A stretch of 61,181 nucleotides of DNA, taken from contig AJWJ01000081.1 in the NCBI GenBank assembly GCA_000277445.1, positions 1 to 61,181 on the forward strand, read 5' to 3'. The position numbers were made by a program, and so were the translations under genes. Within the stretch, counting starts at the first letter, position 1; each line of letters starts with the position of its first letter. This document shows, one piece after another, positions 57,341 through 61,181 of the stretch. The stretch is from Polysphondylium violaceum (lineage: Eukaryota; Evosea; Eumycetozoa; Dictyosteliales; Dictyosteliaceae). The notes under the pieces were generated by a model that saw nothing but the letters and a program-made list of their open reading frames with translations, was not told where the DNA came from and did no database searches.

Positions 57341-57585
57341 CCATATATATATAAATCACAATCACCACATATATATCTATATAATTTGATGAAAACTAAT
57401 CTAAATTCTATTTATATTCATTTGAGTGGGTGTAGTTTTTACAATAAAAAAGTTCCCAATTCGACCCTTTTTTTTTGAAAATTTTTAGAAAATGCAAAGT
57501 ATTTTTTTTTTTTTTTTTTTCACACGAAAGAGTTTTGTATTTAATCAAAACAGGCAATAATAAAAATATAATATAATATAAAACA

Positions 57586-58293
57586 ATGTCAACAGAATGG
57601 GAAGATATACAAAGAAAGTTTGGTAATTTACCACCAAGCGAATTTGACATACATGAAAAACAATTGGAACAACTCATAGTGGCAAGAGCTGAACAACAAA
57701 TTGAAAATGAAAAAACTGAAAATAAATTGGCAAACAAAACACTGGAACAGCTGGACCAACTCGAGGACGAGTATAATGACGATGACGAGGATGAAAAGAT
57801 ATTGCAAGAATACCGTAGAAAAAGAATTCATGAACTAACTCTACAAAAACAACAGGCCCGATATGGCGACGTCGTGCATGTGAGGGCCAACGAGTATGTC
57901 GAGCAGGTGACAAATCAGTCACTCAAACACTGTGTGGTGGTATTATTGTTTTCCTCGGGTTTGGAAAGCCAGGTCCTCGAACAGGCATTCCGGGTCGTCA
58001 GTAAAAAGTTTGTCTATGTCAAGTTTGTCAGCTGTGATGCACAAGAGATCACCAAAGGTTTCCCCGCATCCCACATTCCCTCGGTGCTCGTGTACAAGGA
58101 CGGCAAGTGTGCACACCAATTTCTCGGCATCAATAGTCTTGGTGGCATCAAATTGTCTCCTGATGACATTGAATGGCATCTCTCCACTGTCGGCGTCGTA
58201 GAAACCGATCTCGAAGAGCCTCCCTCAACAACCAAACAGGATAGAATTTTTATCAATGTACAAAGAGTAGAAAAGTATTCCCCTGCCGCCTAG
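57586..58293 (+). CDS. phlp2: Phosducin-like protein 2 (PhLP2/PDCL3 type)
   Basis: Single exon, 235 aa, start context ATATAAAACAATG. The N-terminal signature TEWEDIQRKFGNLPP is that of the PhLP2 group. Helical acidic stretches follow (EDEYNDDDEDEKILQEYRRKR). From about residue 90 there is a thioredoxin-like fold (YGDVVHVRANEYVEQVT; VVVLLFSSG; VKFVSCDA; HIPSVLVYKDG) without a CxxC redox pair. The family works with the cytosolic chaperonin CCT to fold actin, tubulin and cell-cycle proteins; PhLP2 is essential in Dictyostelium. The typical C-terminal Tyr/Asp ending is replaced by KYSPAA. Its promoter sits in a T-rich spacer 245 bp after the previous stop. Confidence 0.92.
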   Translation: MSTEWEDIQRKFGNLPPSEFDIHEKQLEQLIVARAEQQIENEKTENKLANKTLEQLDQLEDEYNDDDEDEKILQEYRRKRIHELTLQKQQARYGDVVHVRANEYVEQVTNQSLKHCVVVLLFSSGLESQVLEQAFRVVSKKFVYVKFVSCDAQEITKGFPASHIPSVLVYKDGKCAHQFLGINSLGGIKLSPDDIEWHLSTVGVVETDLEEPPSTTKQDRIFINVQRVEKYSPAA

Positions 58294-58499
58294 TCTATTA
58301 TCGGTTTCAAATTTGTATAATAATAAACATCTGTATATATCTCCACCAACATCACAGCAGTTCTCTCACCTTTTTTTTTTTTTCTTCGTATTTTTTTTTC
58401 AAATTTTTTGTGAGGGACGAAAACAACGTAGTTTTCTTCTTGAAAAATTTTTTTCATTTTTTTTTTCTCTTTCATTTGATTTGCGTGTATAGTACAGGG

Positions 58500-60584
58500 A
58501 TGGATGATTTAAAGTATAATAATACAATTCTCTACTTGAGCAACAACCACACAACCGAGGGTTGTAAAGGTTTAACCTATGTAGAGAAAAAAAGACTCGA
58601 AACAACCCCTAAAAACTTTCGTTTGAAAAAATCCACAGTAAACGGCAAAGAAATTGTAACATTAACCTTTAATAGTAAATGTCCTTGTTTGAACAATAAC
58701 ACAAACAACCAATACTAATGCTTGATATTACCCATCCAATACTATTTAGAAATAACTGAAGCTTCAGATATTAAAGAATTGGACGTACCAAGAAAATCAG
58801 AATTTGAAGACATCTTTAAAAAGGCTCACATCGTCGATGGTAAACATCTTACCAAGACAGCCACCATTGGAAACTTAAAGAAATACTATTGGTTTAGTAA
58901 AACAAAAGACATTAATGAAATCTTTGACAAGTGTTCAACATGTGGTGATAGTGAAAGTGATGATGAGGCATCAGACGCTAGCACCGATGACATTAGTGGC
59001 TCTGATCAAGAATCTGACAGCTCAGAGAAAGCAACTAAAAAACAAATCAAGAAAACATTAAAAAAGAAAAGCAAGGGCAAGAAATCTGCCGTTGTTAAAA
59101 AGGAAATCACTGGTAAAAAGAGAGGTAGAGATAGTGCTGCTGCCGAGAGCGACACAACAGAGTCTGATGATGAAGCAAGTGATTTTGTTCCATTTAGATC
59201 CGACAAACCATTGACTAAACCACAAGTTCACTTAAAGATTCAAGAAATCAAAAAACTCAAGGTTGACATTAGACGTCAATTGGAAGAGTGCAAAAAGAAA
59301 TGGTCATCTGTTATTGGTCCATTGGCTGAAAAGATTAATATCTTGAATGAAGAATTGGGTTATTTAAATGAAAATATGGTTGGTGATTTCCAAGATTATC
59401 AAGATGATGAACAAAAAGAAGCAGTTGCTGCCGATCAAATGCAAGTTGATAGTGATAAAAAGACTAAAACTCCAACTCCAACTAAACCTGATGTTGCTGC
59501 CACTGCTGATAAACAACAATCTACTTTATTTGCCAGTGGTTTAGTTGAAAAGAAAGATAATGCTACCACTACTGCTACTGCCGCAACTCCAGCCCCAGCT
59601 TCTTTTGTAGCACCAAAGAAAGGCGCTGCCAAAAAGCCAGCTGCCAAAGCATCAGCCAAAAAAGCTGCAGCACTTGAACCAGTTGTAGTTACTCCAGCTA
59701 TTGCAGCATCTGAACCAGTTGTAGTTACCCCAACTGTTGCTGAGCCACCAAAGAAATTACCAGCCAAAAAGGCAGCAAAACCACCACCTAGAGCTGCTGC
59801 CAAAGCTGCTACTGCAAAGAAAGTTGAAGATTCTGATACTGAAGAAGAGGACTCTGATGATTCCGATTCTGATTCTTCTAGTTCCGACTCTGATAAGACT
59901 GAAGAAGATTCTTTTGAAGAGTCTGAAGATGAAAAACCAGCTGCCAAACCAACTGCAGCAATCTCAAAGAAAAAGCCAGCTGCCAAAGCCTCAAATGGTA
60001 AAATTACTTCTACTCAAGCCTCAGCCGCAGCTGCTGCCACCAACAGTGACTCTACCCAAGAAGACTCTGATGAATCATTTGATTTTGGAAGCGATGGACC
60101 AGCTTCCCAAGCTCAATCCCAATCCCAACCAGCCCACCAACCATCGATGGAATCCCAAGCATCTCAAAGTCAAGTTGCTGCCTCACAAACCCAATCAGAG
60201 GCCGTCCCACCAACTCCTTCTAAACTTTCAACATTTGTCCGTCGTAGTGTCTCTTCTTTACTCTCATTTGGAAAGTCTCAAGACAATGGATCCAACTCAC
60301 CACCAAACAGCTCACCCCCATCTACTCAACCTGTATCACCACAACTCTCTTCTCAATCAATTACCCTTCCATCCTCTCAAAGTCAATCTACTCCAGCTTC
60401 TGAACCACCTGCTTCCCAAACTCAATCATCAAAGACTGTCACTCCACCATCTTCCCAAAGTAGCCAATCTTCTCAAGTTGCTCCAGCCCCTCCCACAAGA
60501 TCAAAATCTGCTGCTATTGTTAAATCATCTGCCAAAAAATCTGCTGCTGCAACACCAGTCAGAAGAACCCCATCATTTAAATAA
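58500..60584 (+). CDS. Ala/Lys/Pro-rich nuclear-type protein with SQ/TQ cluster
   Basis: Two exons, 58500-58674 and 58750-60584 (75-nt intron), 669 aa. Residues 1-115 form a compact-looking domain (CKGLTYVEKKRLE; HIVDGKHLTKTATIGNLKKYYWF) I do not recognise. Next are acidic Ser-rich and Lys-rich blocks (KKTLKKKSKGKK; KKRGRD) like nuclear localisation signals, a helical segment (KLKVDIRRQLEECKKKW), AKKPAAKASAKKAA repeats like those of linker-histone tails, another acidic Ser/Asp block, and a C-terminal region with about 20 SQ or TQ dipeptides. SQ/TQ clusters are phosphorylated by ATM, ATR and DNA-PK. A chromatin or DNA-repair factor is likely, but this is inference. It ends in basic KKSAAATPVRR. 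Confidence 0.7.
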
Positions 60585-60964
60585 ATAACCTATTAATAGA
60601 TAAATTAATATAATAATAGTAACTTTTTTATATTATATATATGTTATGGATGGAAATCCCCACCTTTTTATTTAATCTTTTTCTTTTACATATTAACGAA
60701 CTTATTCATCTCTGGAATTGATCCCCTTCGGTGTCAATTCATTGGTACCAACGACATACTTGAATTCTCTTGCATTACAATATAATGCGCACGAGCATTG
60801 TAATATACCAGGTGTCTTTTCACACTTTTACCGACTTTTTGACAAAATCACGTGATACTGCAAAGAGATTCCTGTTTTATCCCTGAGGTCAGAAACGACT
60901 ATATACACCAGGTGCAATACATATGACCTTAGAAGAAAATACAATTTATTAACATAGGTATGTA
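60585..60964. other. Unusual spacer with inverted and direct repeats
   Basis: From about 60650 the base composition is balanced and lacks A/T runs, unlike other spacers here. It includes nested inverted repeats around 60775-60805 (ATTACAAT ... AATGC GCACGA GCATT ... ATTGTAAT) and two copies of ACCAGGTG about 100 bp apart (60807, 60907). It could be a non-coding RNA, a 3' regulatory element or a remnant of an inserted element. Confidence 0.35.
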
Positions 60965-61181
60965 TCAATTCCAGTAAAGAATAGTCAAAACCAATTTGAA
61001 TTCATATTTTTCCAAAGCTATCAAAGCTGGGTTTTTTGTTAAGTGAATTTTGAATGGTGTCAGAGAAAAAGCCTGCTCCTTCATCTTCCGCTTGTCGGGC
61101 ACCTCAATCCCCTCCCTCTCCCTCCAGAACATATACCTTGACGAAAATAACCCCATCTCCAACAGAGGCAAATTTGCCTCC
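60965..61181 (-). CDS. C-terminal end of a gene cut by the window edge
   Basis: On the minus strand an open frame runs from the window edge to a TGA at 60967-60965. The upstream 110 bp are GC-rich (GAG, AAG, CCC, GAC codons) as in other coding sections here. The peptide contains SSRYMFWREREGIEVPDKRK and ends KLVLTILYWN. The start and most of the protein lie outside, and I do not recognise the family. It may be a gene or a mobile-element frame. Confidence 0.35.
   Translation of the reverse strand, partial: EANLPLLEMGLFSSRYMFWREREGIEVPDKRKMKEQAFSLTPFKIHLTKNPALIALEKYEFKLVLTILYWN

Noticed and set aside
59435-59986. Minus-strand Ala/Ser-rich frame
   Set aside because: Antisense of the Ala/Lys/Pro repeats of the SQ/TQ-cluster protein; repetitive codons leave the other strand open.

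Overview
The window is nuclear DNA of a dictyostelid social amoeba (Dictyostelium, Polysphondylium, Heterostelium or Cavenderia type; the species cannot be fixed from the sequence alone). The signs are very AT-rich spacers full of A and T runs, short AT-rich introns (mostly 59-110 nt, GTAAGT/GTATGT ... TAG), AAAATG start contexts, long Asn, Thr and Gln tracts inside proteins, and gene families typical of the group (DNA-PKcs, Stealth, TKL receptor kinases, RasGEFs, IPT/EGF membrane proteins). Most models below were joined across introns by eye. For each one the exon lengths sum to a whole number of codons and the reading frame closes.

Layout. 0-2.2 kb: a small two-exon gene, a decayed coding relic, a tRNA-Thr(UGU) and a diverged direct repeat. 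2.2-5.6 kb (-): a four-exon gene that joins a ubiquitin-protease-like domain, apparently without its catalytic residues, to a coiled coil and a C-terminal RING finger. 6.0-8.2 kb (+): Twinkle-type mitochondrial primase-helicase. 8.3-9.6 kb (-): a low-complexity basic/Tyr-rich protein. 9.9-11.7 kb (+): an oxidoreductase-like Cys motif fused to a diflavin-reductase-type FAD/NADPH module. 11.8-13.5 kb (-): formiminotransferase-cyclodeaminase. 14.5-15.7 kb (+): Stealth phosphotransferase. 16.2-28.8 kb (+): DNA-PKcs, 4161 aa. 28.9-30.4 kb: small and orphan reading frames. 30.4-32.0 kb (-): short IPT/EGF type I membrane protein. 33.0-35.7 kb (+): TAF5. 35.8-37.7 kb (-): DnaJ co-chaperone. 39.5-40.5 kb (+): WDR83. 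40.6-43.0 kb (-): receptor-like TKL kinase. 44.3-49.3 kb (+): RhoGAP-like/RasGEF protein. 49.3-50.7 kb (-): BROX-like BRO1 protein. 51.9-52.8 kb (+): triose-phosphate/nucleotide-sugar-type transporter. 53.2-57.3 kb (+): large IPT/EGF type I membrane protein. 57.6-58.3 kb (+): phosducin-like protein 2. 58.5-60.6 kb (+): Ala/Lys/Pro-rich protein with an SQ/TQ cluster. 61.0-61.2 kb (-): the end of a gene cut by the window edge.

The genes are not an operon or island; they are independent eukaryotic loci. Links worth noting are: (i) DNA-PKcs, which keeps the SQ/TQ autophosphorylation region, and a nuclear-looking SQ/TQ-cluster protein that could be a PIKK substrate; (ii) two IPT/EGF surface proteins of one family, 21 kb apart; (iii) two multidomain proteins that keep a domain fold but appear to have lost its catalytic residues (USP-RING, RhoGAP-RasGEF). 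I see no complete mobile element, CRISPR array or virus copy.
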